Counted from the stretch's first letter, positions 17,958-25,935 are shown. The stretch: 64,000 nt of DNA from Streptomyces canus (GCF_030816965.1 NZ_JAUSYQ010000002.1:3009001-3073000); one strand, 5' to 3'. Notes: generated by a model not told the origin, from the letters alone. Made by a program: numbers and translations.

Positions 17958-19574
17958 TCAGCTCCGGTGACTGCTGGTGATCTCCTTGTATTCCTGCACC
18001 GTGGGTTTGGGTATCTGGGCTCCGTCCCCGTAGAAGCTCCGGCTGAGCCTGACCCGCAGCCGTTGCGCCCGGGTGGGGCTGCCGTTCACGCTTCCCGCCT
18101 GGGCTGCCGTAAGAGGTTTGTCCTGCTCATGCGCCGTGAGGATGTGCAGCTGTTCCTGGCTGAGCGGTTCATGCACCTCGACGAACTCGCCGTACGGAAG
18201 GCGTTTGATGACGCCGGTCTCGCGACCGTGCAGCACCTTCTCCCGGTCGCGCAACTGGAGGGCCAGGGCCCAGCGTTTCGTCACGGCGAAGACGACTAGG
18301 GGCACGGCGAAGAGGCCGATACGGACGGCCCACGTCACCGCGTTGACAGAGACGTGGAAGCGCGTGGCAATCACATCGTTCGCGGCGCCGAGAAGGGCCA
18401 CGGCATAGACACTCAGCCACGCGGCACCAAGTGCCGTACGCACAGGCCGGTTCCGCGGACGGTCGAGGAGGTGATGCTCTCGATCGTCGCCGGTAACCCA
18501 CGACTCGATGAAGGGGTAGGCACCCAGCGCGAGGAAGAGGCCGACACCCACGCCCAGCGGTATGAGGTTGTCGAGGGCCAGGGTGTGGCCCCAGGCGTCG
18601 ATCTCCCAGCCAGGCATGACGCGCAGCAACCCGTCGGCCACGCCCATGTACCAGTCGGGCTGGGATCCTGCCGACACCTGGTCGGCCCGGTAGGGGCCGT
18701 ACTGCCAGATGGGGTTGATCTGCGCGATCGCCGCGATGACGAAGACGAATCCGCACACCATGAGGCCGAATGCCGCCGTCTTCACGGCGTGCACCTTGAA
18801 CGGCAGGCCGACGACGTTCTCTTCCGTACGCCCTGGCCCGGGGTACTGGGTGTGCCTGTGGCGCAGCGCCAGGACCGCGTGGGCGACGATCAGCAGCAGC
18901 ATGGCGGCCGGGATCACCAGGACGTGGATCGTGTTGAAGCGAGCCACCAGGTCATTGCCGGGGAACTCGCCGCCGAAGAGGAACCACGACAGGTAGGTGC
19001 CGATGATCGGTACGGAGAGGAGGGTGCCGTTCACGACCGCCAGCCCGGTGCCCGAGAGAAGGTCGTCCGGTAGGTCGTAGCCTGTCAGGCCACCGAACAT
19101 GCCCAGGATCAGGAGGAGAAAGCCGAACACCCAGTTGAGCTCGCGCGGCTTGCGAAACGCCCCGGTGAAGAAGACCCGCATCATGTGCGCGAGCATGCTG
19201 GCGACGAACACCAGCGCCGCCCAGTGGTGGGCCTGCCGGATCAGCAGCCCGCCACGGACATCGAAGGAGATGTGCATGGTCGAGTTGAACGCTTCCGACA
19301 CCAGTTGGCCCTGGAGGGGGACGTAGCTTCCCTGGTACTGCACCGGTGCTGATGAGGGATGGAAGTAGAAGGAGAGGTAAACGCCTGTGACGATGAGGAT
19401 GAGGAAGCTGTAGAGACAGATCTCCCCCAACATGAAGGACCAGTGGTCAGGGAAAACCCTTCGCGCGGCAACCCTGGTCACGCCACGGGTGCCCAGGCGG
19501 GTGTCGACCCAACGGGCGACGCTCTCACCTTTTGGCCGTTGCTGTGGTGCGGCCTGCCGGCTCTCGTTGCTCAT
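17958..19574 (-). CDS. orphan cytochrome b subunit of bc complex (QcrB paralogue)
   Basis: The 538-residue protein has the membrane segments and paired haem-ligand histidines of cytochrome b (RQAHHWAALVFVASMLAHMM and a second pair in LLLIVAHAVLALRHRH), plus the quinone-site NPIWQYGPYRADQ region. The length is normal for actinobacterial QcrB. In Streptomyces the housekeeping gene lies in a qcrCAB cluster, but here no Rieske protein or cytochrome c gene is adjacent. It could replace QcrB under stress or move electrons from menaquinol to another acceptor. A perfect locus-type promoter lies about 65 bases upstream. Confidence 0.9.
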   Translation of the reverse strand: MSNESRQAAPQQRPKGESVARWVDTRLGTRGVTRVAARRVFPDHWSFMLGEICLYSFLILIVTGVYLSFYFHPSSAPVQYQGSYVPLQGQLVSEAFNSTMHISFDVRGGLLIRQAHHWAALVFVASMLAHMMRVFFTGAFRKPRELNWVFGFLLLILGMFGGLTGYDLPDDLLSGTGLAVVNGTLLSVPIIGTYLSWFLFGGEFPGNDLVARFNTIHVLVIPAAMLLLIVAHAVLALRHRHTQYPGPGRTEENVVGLPFKVHAVKTAAFGLMVCGFVFVIAAIAQINPIWQYGPYRADQVSAGSQPDWYMGVADGLLRVMPGWEIDAWGHTLALDNLIPLGVGVGLFLALGAYPFIESWVTGDDREHHLLDRPRNRPVRTALGAAWLSVYAVALLGAANDVIATRFHVSVNAVTWAVRIGLFAVPLVVFAVTKRWALALQLRDREKVLHGRETGVIKRLPYGEFVEVHEPLSQEQLHILTAHEQDKPLTAAQAGSVNGSPTRAQRLRVRLSRSFYGDGAQIPKPTVQEYKEITSSHRS

Positions 19575-19638
19575 CGTTCATCACTCATTCCTCGCCCACG
19601 GCTGCCTCGGCCGGATTTTGATGCTCTGTCCTCATTAC

Positions 19639-19665
19639 GACCGGTTGGCCAGTGATGGTGTGACA
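19639..19665 (-). promoter_or_regulatory. ECF41-type promoter for orphan qcrB
   Basis: On the minus strand TGTCACA (19659-19665), 16 bases, GGTC (19639-19642). The qcrB start is at 19574. Confidence 0.7.
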
Positions 19666-19746
19666 CACCCGTGCCGAACCGACGTTGCGGCCAGGAGCAA
19701 CCGCCCGATCACTCCAGACTCGTACGGCGTCTCGGTATGCGCGCGA

Positions 19747-20019
19747 TCACGCCGCGGGCTTCGCCGTGGGCCGGTCGGCACGTGCCGCACTCCGCCGCCT
19801 CATGGCCCGCCGTTCCGCTTCTGTGGTGCCGCCCCAGATTCCCTCCACCGGATCGGCGTCGAGGGCCCAGCTCAGGCACTGGTCGATCACCGGGCATCGG
19901 TGGCACACTGCCTTCGCCTCAGTGATCTGGATGAGCGTGGGGCCACTGCTCGCATTGCCGACAGGGAAAAACAGATCAGGATCAGTGCCTTGGCAGATCG
20001 CCGATTCATGCCAGTCCAC
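19747..20019 (-). CDS. WhiB-family iron-sulfur regulator
   Basis: The 90-residue protein has the four cysteines that bind the [4Fe-4S] cluster (Cys9, Cys39, Cys42, Cys48), the GIWGG turn (60-64) and a basic C-terminus for DNA contact. Wbl proteins sense oxygen, nitric oxide or redox state and bind the housekeeping sigma factor. The start is GTG 20019 with AGGAGG six bases upstream. It lies upstream of the orphan qcrB on the same strand and divergent to the degenerate sigma-like gene. It has its own locus-type promoter. It may add redox sensing to the ECF41-type response. Confidence 0.92.
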   Translation of the reverse strand: MDWHESAICQGTDPDLFFPVGNASSGPTLIQITEAKAVCHRCPVIDQCLSWALDADPVEGIWGGTTEAERRAMRRRSAARADRPTAKPAA

Positions 20020-20123
20020 GAAGAACCTCCTGCGGTGCGAGATGCGTAGGATTCAACGGCTCAACTCGTCGTACGGCGGGAGCCTCTGCGGCTGTAGACA
20101 CCCGTCAGGTCTCTGACAGATGA

Positions 20124-20150
20124 GACCGAGCGGTCGGGGTATATGTGACA
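20124..20150 (-). promoter_or_regulatory. ECF41-type promoter for WhiB-like gene
   Basis: On the minus strand TGTCACA (20144-20150), 16 bases, GGTC (20124-20127). The wbl start is at 20019. Confidence 0.7.
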
Positions 20151-20256
20151 CCGGGGGCCTGTCGGCCACCGATTGCGAAGCCCAGGGGGTCGACTCGGTG
20201 ACGCACTGTAGTCATTGTTTTACCGTGAACGATGCTTCCGCTGTCTGTTATGCCGA

Positions 20257-20283
20257 TGTCACAATGTCTTTGGCTGTCCTGTC
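20257..20283 (+). promoter_or_regulatory. ECF41-type promoter (TGTC variant) for sigma-like gene
   Basis: TGTCACA (20257-20263), 16 bases, TGTC (20280-20283). The -10 differs from GGTC in its first base. The gene starts at 20407. Confidence 0.55.
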
Positions 20284-20406
20284 TCTGTCTCGTACCAGGG
20301 CCTCGTCGTCTGCCGCTCAACTTCCTCTGGTGCGGACTCGTCACAGCAGGTATCCGCCGGCGGGACGGTGGAGCCGCTGAAGTGGTAGGTGAGAGGAAGG
20401 ATGCGC

Positions 20407-21273
20407 ATGAAGTCCGTCGGACAGGTGGTGCCGATCGCGGAGCTGACCGAGGAACGGCAGCACCTGTTGGAGGTCGCGTACTGGATGCTCGGCAACGGTC
20501 CAGGACCTGAGCACGTCGTCGATGAGGCCTATCGGCTGTGGTACGGGTTGTCCGATCATGAGCTGGCGCGGATCGTGGAGCCGCGCGCTTGGCTCGTGAA
20601 GACCGTCGGCGGTATCTGCGTGGCCCGGCTTGCCCAACAGGACCGGGAGCATTCACGTACGGTCGCCGAGCCGGCGTCGGAGCGGTACGAGATGCTGTCA
20701 CAGGAAATCCACCAGGTGATGCTGAACACGCTGGAATCCCTGTCTCCGACCGAACAGGCGGCGCTCGTACTGAACGACGCTTTCGGGACGACGCGGAGTA
20801 CGGTCGCCGACATCGGCAGTCAGCCACAGCCGGAGTGCGGGCAGCTCACCGACCATGCACACCGCAGTCTGCAGCACCGGCGCGCACGGCCCACGACGCC
20901 GAAGCAGCACGACGCGGTGACCGGCGCGGTTCACGACGCCTGCGTGGCGGAGGAAGCCGGGCTGTTGGCGTCCCTGCTCGTACCGGACGTGACCGTCTAC
21001 TTCGACGGCGGTGGCAAGATACGAGCCCTGGTCCGGCCCGTCCACGGCAGACAGCAGGTCACCCGCAGCCTGCTGACGCTGCTTGCCCGGCACCCTCGCA
21101 CCACCCTGGACACCCATCCCGTCAATGGGCGTACCGGTCTTGTCGTTCGTTACGACCGCCAGGTCGCCGGGGTCATCAGCCTGGACGTCGCCGGATCCCA
21201 GGTCGTTCAGATCTGGGTCACCCTGAACCCCGACAAGCTCCGTTCATGGAACCGGTCCAGCGCCGCTCGATAG
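20407..21273 (+). CDS. degenerate ECF41-like protein (sigma remnant with intact SnoaL domain)
   Basis: The 288-residue protein aligns in layout with the ECF41 factor at 16202: a region 2-like part (AYWMLGNGPGPEHVVDEAYRL), a region 4-like part and a C-terminal SnoaL-like domain that keeps DGGGK and NPDKL. The WLPEP linker motif is missing, and the region 4 helix-turn-helix is eroded (SQPQPECGQLTDHAHR replaces the usual EANAR-type helix). It may therefore not bind promoters and could instead act as a competitor or sensor for the intact sigma. ATG 20407 is chosen because GGAAGG is six bases upstream. It has a locus-type promoter. Confidence 0.75.
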   Translation: MKSVGQVVPIAELTEERQHLLEVAYWMLGNGPGPEHVVDEAYRLWYGLSDHELARIVEPRAWLVKTVGGICVARLAQQDREHSRTVAEPASERYEMLSQEIHQVMLNTLESLSPTEQAALVLNDAFGTTRSTVADIGSQPQPECGQLTDHAHRSLQHRRARPTTPKQHDAVTGAVHDACVAEEAGLLASLLVPDVTVYFDGGGKIRALVRPVHGRQQVTRSLLTLLARHPRTTLDTHPVNGRTGLVVRYDRQVAGVISLDVAGSQVVQIWVTLNPDKLRSWNRSSAAR

Positions 21274-21546
21274 TGCCGCACGGCCCTGGGAGCGGGCATG
21301 GTCTTGGGCGACCGGCAGTCACCGACTGCCACTGTCTCCTCGCACGGGTCAGTCCGGGTGGCACCCGTCCCCATACCGGAAGGGACGTGCAAGCGGGCGG
21401 TCCACATCGGACGGCGCCTGGTCCGACCACGGTTGTGCGCATCCGCCTATGATGTTCCGGGGCACCCGTCTCATCGTATGGGGCGAGCGAGCGGCACCAG
21501 AGGTGTGCCTGACGAGCACGCAAAAGTATTGAGGACAAGAGGACAC

Positions 21547-22182
21547 ATGGTCTCCGCAAGCCACACGGCGCACAACATCGAGATCACCGCCGAGAGCCTT
21601 CAAGAGGATCTGGCCCGCCTGGAGATTCAGAAGCAGGCGCTGGAGAGGGAGCTCGCCGCGGTCGTCGCTCATCTCGGCTCCGTACAGCGGGCCCTCACTG
21701 CCCTCGAAGCCCTCATGCACGGAGGTGCCCAGCCGCAGGCAGTCGACGCGGCGGCCGCGATGTCCACGAAACGGCGTCGCCCCTCAGCACCCGTGCCCCC
21801 ACAGGAGGGCACCTCCTCCTCGGAATCCGCGGACGACGCCACCATCACACGTGGTGCCCAGAAACAGCAGCCGGCGGTGAGCCGACGGGATCCGGGGGAC
21901 TCCGCCTCCCCGGCCGTGGCCGGCGCGGTCAGCCGTACCCCCGCGCCTCACACCAACGATGACGGCGACGATGACAAGAAGTACGGCAAACTCACCGAAC
22001 AGATTTTGGAGTTTTTCGAGGGAGCCGGCGACGCCGACGTGCGGGCCCGGGATGTCGCGGCGGCCCTCGGCCGCGACAAGGACAGCGGGAGCATCAACGC
22101 GGTCCGCAGCACCCTGGACCGGCTGGTAGGCACTTCTCGCATCCGGCGGACGGGGCGCGGCCTCTACGCCAAGCAGGTCTGA
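21547..22182 (+). CDS. hypothetical coiled-coil and winged-helix protein
   Basis: The family of this 211-residue protein is not recognised. Residues ~15-60 form a strong coiled coil (ESLQEDLARLEIQKQALERE). Residues ~65-140 are Pro/Ser/Asp-rich and probably disordered. The last ~70 residues (KLTEQILEFFEG ... VRSTLDRLVGTSRIRRTGRGLY) have the look of a winged-helix domain with a wing ending in RRTGRG. This suggests a DNA-binding or chromatin-type protein. ATG 21547 has AAGAGGA upstream; the frame is open back to 21298 without a good start. No locus-type promoter is seen. Confidence 0.65.
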   Translation: MVSASHTAHNIEITAESLQEDLARLEIQKQALERELAAVVAHLGSVQRALTALEALMHGGAQPQAVDAAAAMSTKRRRPSAPVPPQEGTSSSESADDATITRGAQKQQPAVSRRDPGDSASPAVAGAVSRTPAPHTNDDGDDDKKYGKLTEQILEFFEGAGDADVRARDVAAALGRDKDSGSINAVRSTLDRLVGTSRIRRTGRGLYAKQV

Positions 22183-22725
22183 GACCGTCGGCGACCAAGC
22201 CTTGCTGCTCACCTGATCAGCGTGACTCCGGGCACCGTCCACGGGGGGAGGACGGCACCCGGAGCACCGCACCAGGTCTGCTCTGAGACCTCGGTGCCAA
22301 CGTGCGACATCTTCACGATGACCGTGTCGAACATGACGTCGCGAACGTTGTGATCAGTATACCCACTAACAAGCGTGGTCGGCACTGCCGAAAACACTCT
22401 TGAGATGTTGTTGACTGCGCTGTCGGCCTCCCTCACAGGGCGGCGGCCTCGGGCTGCTCACTCCGGCGTGGGTTGCCCCGAGCCACGAAGGCGGTCGTCC
22501 AGACAGCCCGCACGCGGACCTTGCGCCAGATCTCACGCACGGTGTCCCCTGCTCGGTACCACGAGCGTGGCGGGTCCCGCCCTCCTCCCATAGTCAGATG
22601 ACTGATGTCTCAGAGCTTGACCGACCGGAGACTTGCAGTAGCCCGATCGACCCGGTGCAGAGGTGCGAAGTCTCCGATCCATTCGGCGCCCGTCGGTCCG
22701 GGAAGAACAGGAAGGGATGACACTG
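22183..22725. other. intergenic region, no supported gene
   Basis: About 540 bases, less GC-rich around 22340-22430. A minus frame at 22209-22436 is open but has no ribosome site or recognisable domain. No promoter of the locus type was found before the SsgA-like gene. Confidence 0.5.
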
Positions 22726-23232
22726 ATGAGCGGGAACGCCTTCGACACCGACGACGATCGCGGGTGTGCTGACGCGGAAAACCACCGCCATGAAGGTGTC
22801 CACGCGGAACGTACGGGAATCGGAAGCGAGACGGTGACCTGCCGCACCCTCGTACGACTGGTTCAAGGTCATGAATACCCGCAGGCGACAACAGATCTCC
22901 GGTATGACAGCGCCGAACCTTTCTCAGTGGGCCTGGAGTTCAATGTGGGCACCGATAGGTCCGTCGAGTGGACATTCGGCCGCGAACTCCTGGTGTCCGG
23001 TCTACGGCGGCTCAGTGGTCTCGGTGACGTGCAGATCTGGCCCGCCAGGATCCGAGGTGCGGAGCTCGTGTTCATTTCTCTGCACTCGGGTGACTCAACA
23101 GACCTGGTCGCCGCGCCGGCGATAGTGATCAAGGCCTTCCTTGAACGCACCTTGGCGGTTGTACCTCTGGGAGAAGAGACGCGCTATCTGGACATTCAGA
23201 GCGCCAGCGCCCAACTCCTGAACGACACGTGA
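22726..23232 (+). CDS. SsgA-like protein (SALP family)
   Basis: The 168-residue protein matches the SsgA/SsgB family over about residues 35-155: the LxYDxxxPFSV segment, VEWTFGRELLVSGL, GDVQIWP and FLERTLAVVPLGEE. SALPs are found only in morphologically complex actinomycetes and guide septum formation and spore wall processing. It has an N-terminal extension of ~35 residues compared with SsgB. ATG 22726 is preferred because GGAAGG lies ten bases before it, while ATG 22717 is directly next to that sequence. It is not linked to the ECF41-type promoters. Confidence 0.82.
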   Translation: MSGNAFDTDDDRGCADAENHRHEGVHAERTGIGSETVTCRTLVRLVQGHEYPQATTDLRYDSAEPFSVGLEFNVGTDRSVEWTFGRELLVSGLRRLSGLGDVQIWPARIRGAELVFISLHSGDSTDLVAAPAIVIKAFLERTLAVVPLGEETRYLDIQSASAQLLNDT

Positions 23233-23330
23233 AAAGTCTGAGCGGAACAGATGCCTGCCCCGAGTGCCCGGCCCGCTCGGGTTTTCACTCCTGAGCCAGG
23301 CTCAGGAGATCCCCCGCTGCCGGGAACCTG

Positions 23331-23357
23331 TGTCACACCTGCACGGTGAGCGTTGTC
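23331..23357 (+). promoter_or_regulatory. ECF41-type promoter (TGTC variant) for OsmC gene
   Basis: TGTCACA (23331-23337), 16 bases, TGTC (23354-23357). The OsmC gene starts at 23440. Confidence 0.6.
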
Positions 23358-23439
23358 TTACTGGTAGCGCCGAGGTTCGTGCCCCTGCCCAGGGACGCGA
23401 AGGCCGCAGATTGCTTGTCCTCCCCAGAGAGGTTGACTG

Positions 23440-23856
23440 ATGTCCACGCGCACCGTTTCCGTCAGCGAGGGCACACGCCTCGCACGCACCGTTGTGATCG
23501 GCACCCACCTTCTGAGATCCGATGAACCGGAGCCCGTCAGTTCCGACACCGGTCCCACCCCAGGAGAGCTGCTCCTGGCGGCACTTGGGTCCTGTACCTC
23601 GATGGCGGTACGCGCCTATGCCGACCGGCACAGCTGGCCGTTGCATCAGGTCGACGTAGATCTCAGGTTCGGTTCGGACTCAGAGATCATCAAGGAGATC
23701 CACCTCTCCGGCGAACTCGAACCTTCCCAGTCAGAACGGCTGCTGGCAGTGGCCGGCCGCTGCCCGGTGCACCGACTACTGACGAATAGTGTCTCGGTGG
23801 TGACCCTCTCCACCGTGCGGCAGGAGTCAACCGTTCAGCCCGGACCGCCCGCGTAG
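23440..23856 (+). CDS. OsmC-family protein
   Basis: The 138-residue protein has the two OsmC-family cysteines, Cys52 in ALGSCTSM and Cys108 in GRCPVHR, and the PGELLLAALGSC segment. OsmC-like proteins reduce peroxides with thiols, but this YhfA-like subgroup is less well characterised than Ohr. GAGAGG lies upstream of ATG 23440. It is the second OsmC-superfamily gene with a promoter of the same pattern, which supports a peroxide or thiol stress role for the locus. Confidence 0.88.
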   Translation: MSTRTVSVSEGTRLARTVVIGTHLLRSDEPEPVSSDTGPTPGELLLAALGSCTSMAVRAYADRHSWPLHQVDVDLRFGSDSEIIKEIHLSGELEPSQSERLLAVAGRCPVHRLLTNSVSVVTLSTVRQESTVQPGPPA

Positions 23857-23948
23857 GGGAAGTTGGGCGCCCCTGCGCCGGCAGCAACCGGAGCCGATCC
23901 GAGATTTCCCCCTGCTCGGCCTTTGGCACTCGGGCTGCAGCGGTGACA

Positions 23949-24404
23949 TCACCTCGGGTCTGGAGAGGGTTTCGCTCGGAGACCCTTGATCAAACCAGTC
24001 GACTGGCCTACCTCGATGAGGTATCCGTCGGGGTCGCGCAGGTAGCAGCGCAGCTCGGAGACGCGGTCGACCGGTTCGGTGAGGAAGTGGGCTCCGTTAG
24101 CCACGGCATGTGCGTAAAAGCCAGCCATATCGGCTACACGCACGTTGAGGAAGCAGGATGCCCGGTCGCCGTCCTGGGGTGCTTCCAGTGTGACGCCCGG
24201 CTTGTCGGGAGTGGGTCCACCTCCGGGATTCATGATGATCCAACTGTTAGCGATCTTCACGATCGCCGGGTTCTCCTCCATAACGACCTCGCCCCCGAAG
24301 ACGTCCGCATAGAACCGTCGCGAGACAGCGACGTCGCGCACGGTCAGGAAGTGCGTGATGAGCAGGCCGTGTGTGGGTGCGGGGAGATCACCATGTAGTT
24401 CCAT
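23949..24404 (-). CDS. VOC-family (glyoxalase/bleomycin resistance-like) protein
   Basis: The 151-residue protein has the VOC pattern of two beta-alpha-beta-beta-beta modules, starting with THFLTVRDVAVSRRFYADVFG and ending with YLRDPDGYLIEVGQ, where the final Glu is the usual metal ligand. Members range from glyoxalase I to drug-binding proteins; the substrate cannot be deduced. ATG 24404 is preceded by GAGGA at slightly long spacing. A locus-type promoter with one mismatch lies at 24522-24548. Confidence 0.88.
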   Translation of the reverse strand: MELHGDLPAPTHGLLITHFLTVRDVAVSRRFYADVFGGEVVMEENPAIVKIANSWIIMNPGGGPTPDKPGVTLEAPQDGDRASCFLNVRVADMAGFYAHAVANGAHFLTEPVDRVSELRCYLRDPDGYLIEVGQSTGLIKGLRAKPSPDPR

Positions 24405-24882
24405 TTTTTGTCATTCCTCGGTCGCCGAAGTGGTCGCACACGGCAGCGTCTTGCTCGATTCAGCGCGTGGCCACAAGCTGAACCAGGCTGGTGAGATATC
24501 CGCAGAGTGCCGCAGATGATTGACCGCGCACCTCTCTCTTCCGTGACAGGCAAGCTCACAGGCCGGTAGCTGGGGCTCCTCGCAGGGGCGGGAAACGGCT
24601 GGTCAGCCCGGGGCGGCAGCTGATCGAGCCATCCGAGGGCGTCGGTGACGATATGAGTCCAGGGCCAGTGGCGGGCAAGGCGGAGGATCTGACGGCAGTC
24701 GGCGGTGACGACGCGGTGTCGTGCGGGGCAGGTTCCGCAGTCTGCGCAGCACTCGCTCGGCACCCCGTCTGACGAGCCAAGTCCCGCTCCGCCAGCCGCT
24801 TTCCCCTTTCACGACCGTTGCACGATCACGCGGTACTTCCGGAAGCCTGCGGGTGGGAACGGGAATCTCGGTCCCTCAAGAA
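24405..24882. other. intergenic region with possible decayed reading frame
   Basis: About 480 bases between the VOC gene and the rnpB terminator. A minus frame around 24560-24763 encodes a stretch like LRLARHWPWTHIVTDALGWL that looks protein-like and could be the remnant of a mobile-element or other gene, but it has no start and no clear family. Confidence 0.35.
24522..24548 (-). promoter_or_regulatory. ECF41-type promoter (one -35 mismatch) for VOC gene
   Basis: On the minus strand TGTCACG (24542-24548), 16 bases, GGTC (24522-24525). The VOC gene starts at 24404. Confidence 0.55.
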
Positions 24883-24920
24883 ATGGCCTTGACCTGGGCA
24901 AACCACCAGGTCAAGGCCAT
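24883..24920 (-). terminator. intrinsic terminator of rnpB
   Basis: ATGGCCTTGACCTGG and its exact 15-base complement are separated by 8 bases. On the minus strand the stem follows the end of RNase P RNA within a few bases and is followed by TTTCTT. Confidence 0.85.
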
Positions 24921-24921
24921 G

Positions 24922-25335
24922 ACAGCAGACGAGTCGGGCTGTACGCCGGATTCTGTCGCCCGGTCGCCTCACGGCAGCCGGGGAGACGGCCATCCATCTA
25001 GGGCCGACGTTGCCGCCGGCCTCCTGCGGTCTACCCGCGGACTCGGGCGGGCAGCCCTCGAACGTCCGCGCAGAGCGTCTGACGGCGCTCCTTTTGACCT
25101 TGCTCCGGGTGGGGTTTACCTAGCTGCCCAGGTCACCCTGGGCACTGGTGGTCTCTTACACCACCGTTTCACCCTTACCCAGCGCCTGAGCGCCGGGCGG
25201 TCTGTTTTCTGTGGCACTGTCCCGCGGGTCACCCCGGGTGGCCGTTAGCCATCACCCTGCCCTGTGGAGTCCGGACGTTCCTCGGGAAGCCCCTGAGGAG
25301 CTCCACGCGGCCGTCCGCCCGGCTCGTCTGCCGTG
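24922..25335 (-). ncRNA. rnpB: RNase P RNA, bacterial class A
   Basis: On the minus strand the RNA begins with GGCAGACGAG and ends with its P1 partner CTCGTCTGC. Signature elements are present: the CR-I segment GAGGAACGTCCGGACTCC with the bulged U of helix P4, CACAGGGCAGGGTG, the GCCACAGAAAACAG segment, the GGTAAACCCCACC segment and the CR-V segment ACAGAATCCGGCG. It is the catalytic RNA that matures tRNA 5' ends. A TACCAT -10-like box at 25342-25347 (minus strand) fits a start near 25335. A perfect 15-bp hairpin terminator follows. Ends are accurate to a few bases. Confidence 0.95.
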
Positions 25336-25339
25336 TCGA

Positions 25340-25672
25340 CCATGGTAGCCGACCAGGCGCGGCTCCTTGCTTCTTCGATCAGCGACCGACGAGCGGATCC
25401 GGCGTCTCCTTGATCTGCGGCCCAGCCGCAAGCTCCTTCGTCGAGTAGCCGAGCCAGAACTCTCCGGTCACCCTGTCCCTCGCGCCCGGCTGACGTCGCA
25501 CCCCGCTCGGTCGAGCCGGAAGGAAGCCGTCACCCGGTCCGGGCCCCGTCCGCTGCCACCGAGGGCCTCGCCCGTGGCTGAGCCCGGTTTGGACCGCGTG
25601 CGTCTCGCCTTTGGAGGCAGCTGGACGTGGACGCTGCCTGGCCTGTGTGACCAGACATCCGCGGTGTCGGAC
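25340..25672. other. spacer between rnpB and the RNase P-like copy
   Basis: About 330 bases with the rnpB -10 region at its left end and nothing else that I can support. Confidence 0.5.
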
Positions 25673-25935
25673 GGCAACGACATTCGGGGGCTGCGCGGGT
25701 CCTGTCGCCCGCTCGCCTCGCGGCGGCCGGGGAGACGGCCCCACGCACAAACACCAGGGTGTTGCCTTTTCACCTTGCTCGCGGTGGGGTCCTGCTCAGC
25801 TGCTCAGGTCGCGCTGGGCGCTGGTGGTCCAGGGTGGCCGTCAACCATCACCCTGCCCTGTGGAGCCCGGACGGTGCTCGGAGAGCCCTCCCAGAGGGGA
25901 CTCCACGCGACCGTCCGCCCGGCTCGTCTGCCGTG
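25673..25935 (-). ncRNA. second, shortened RNase P RNA-like sequence
   Basis: Read on the minus strand it repeats the start of rnpB (GGCAGACGAGCCGGGCGGAC), the segment GTCCGGGCTCCACAGGGCAG, the CAAGGT...CCCCACC region reversed in the same order, and GGCCGTCTCCCCGGC. Two internal blocks of rnpB are missing: the S-domain part after GGCCACCC and the P15-P17 part, which is replaced by a small AACACC-AG-GGTGTT hairpin. The 3' end differs from rnpB, but TCGTTGCC still pairs with GGCAGACGA with one bulged G. Homology continues a little past the 5' end into the promoter. It may be a decaying duplicate or a new small RNA. Confidence 0.75.

Larger units (their letters stand above)
20020..20406. other. 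divergent wbl / sigma-like promoter region
   Basis: These 387 bases contain two locus-type promoters pointing away from each other (20124-20150 minus, 20257-20283 plus) and no supported gene. Confidence 0.6.

Noticed and set aside
20696..20702. TGTCACA inside the degenerate sigma gene
   Set aside because: There is no -10 match after 16 bases (ATGC).
22209..22436. Minus-strand 75-codon frame in the SsgA upstream region
   Set aside because: No ribosome site, domain or context supports it.
24344..24763. Minus-strand reading frame beginning MPSECCADCG as a gene
   Set aside because: It overlaps the VOC gene start, has no ribosome site, and its composition changes along its length; at most a decayed remnant.
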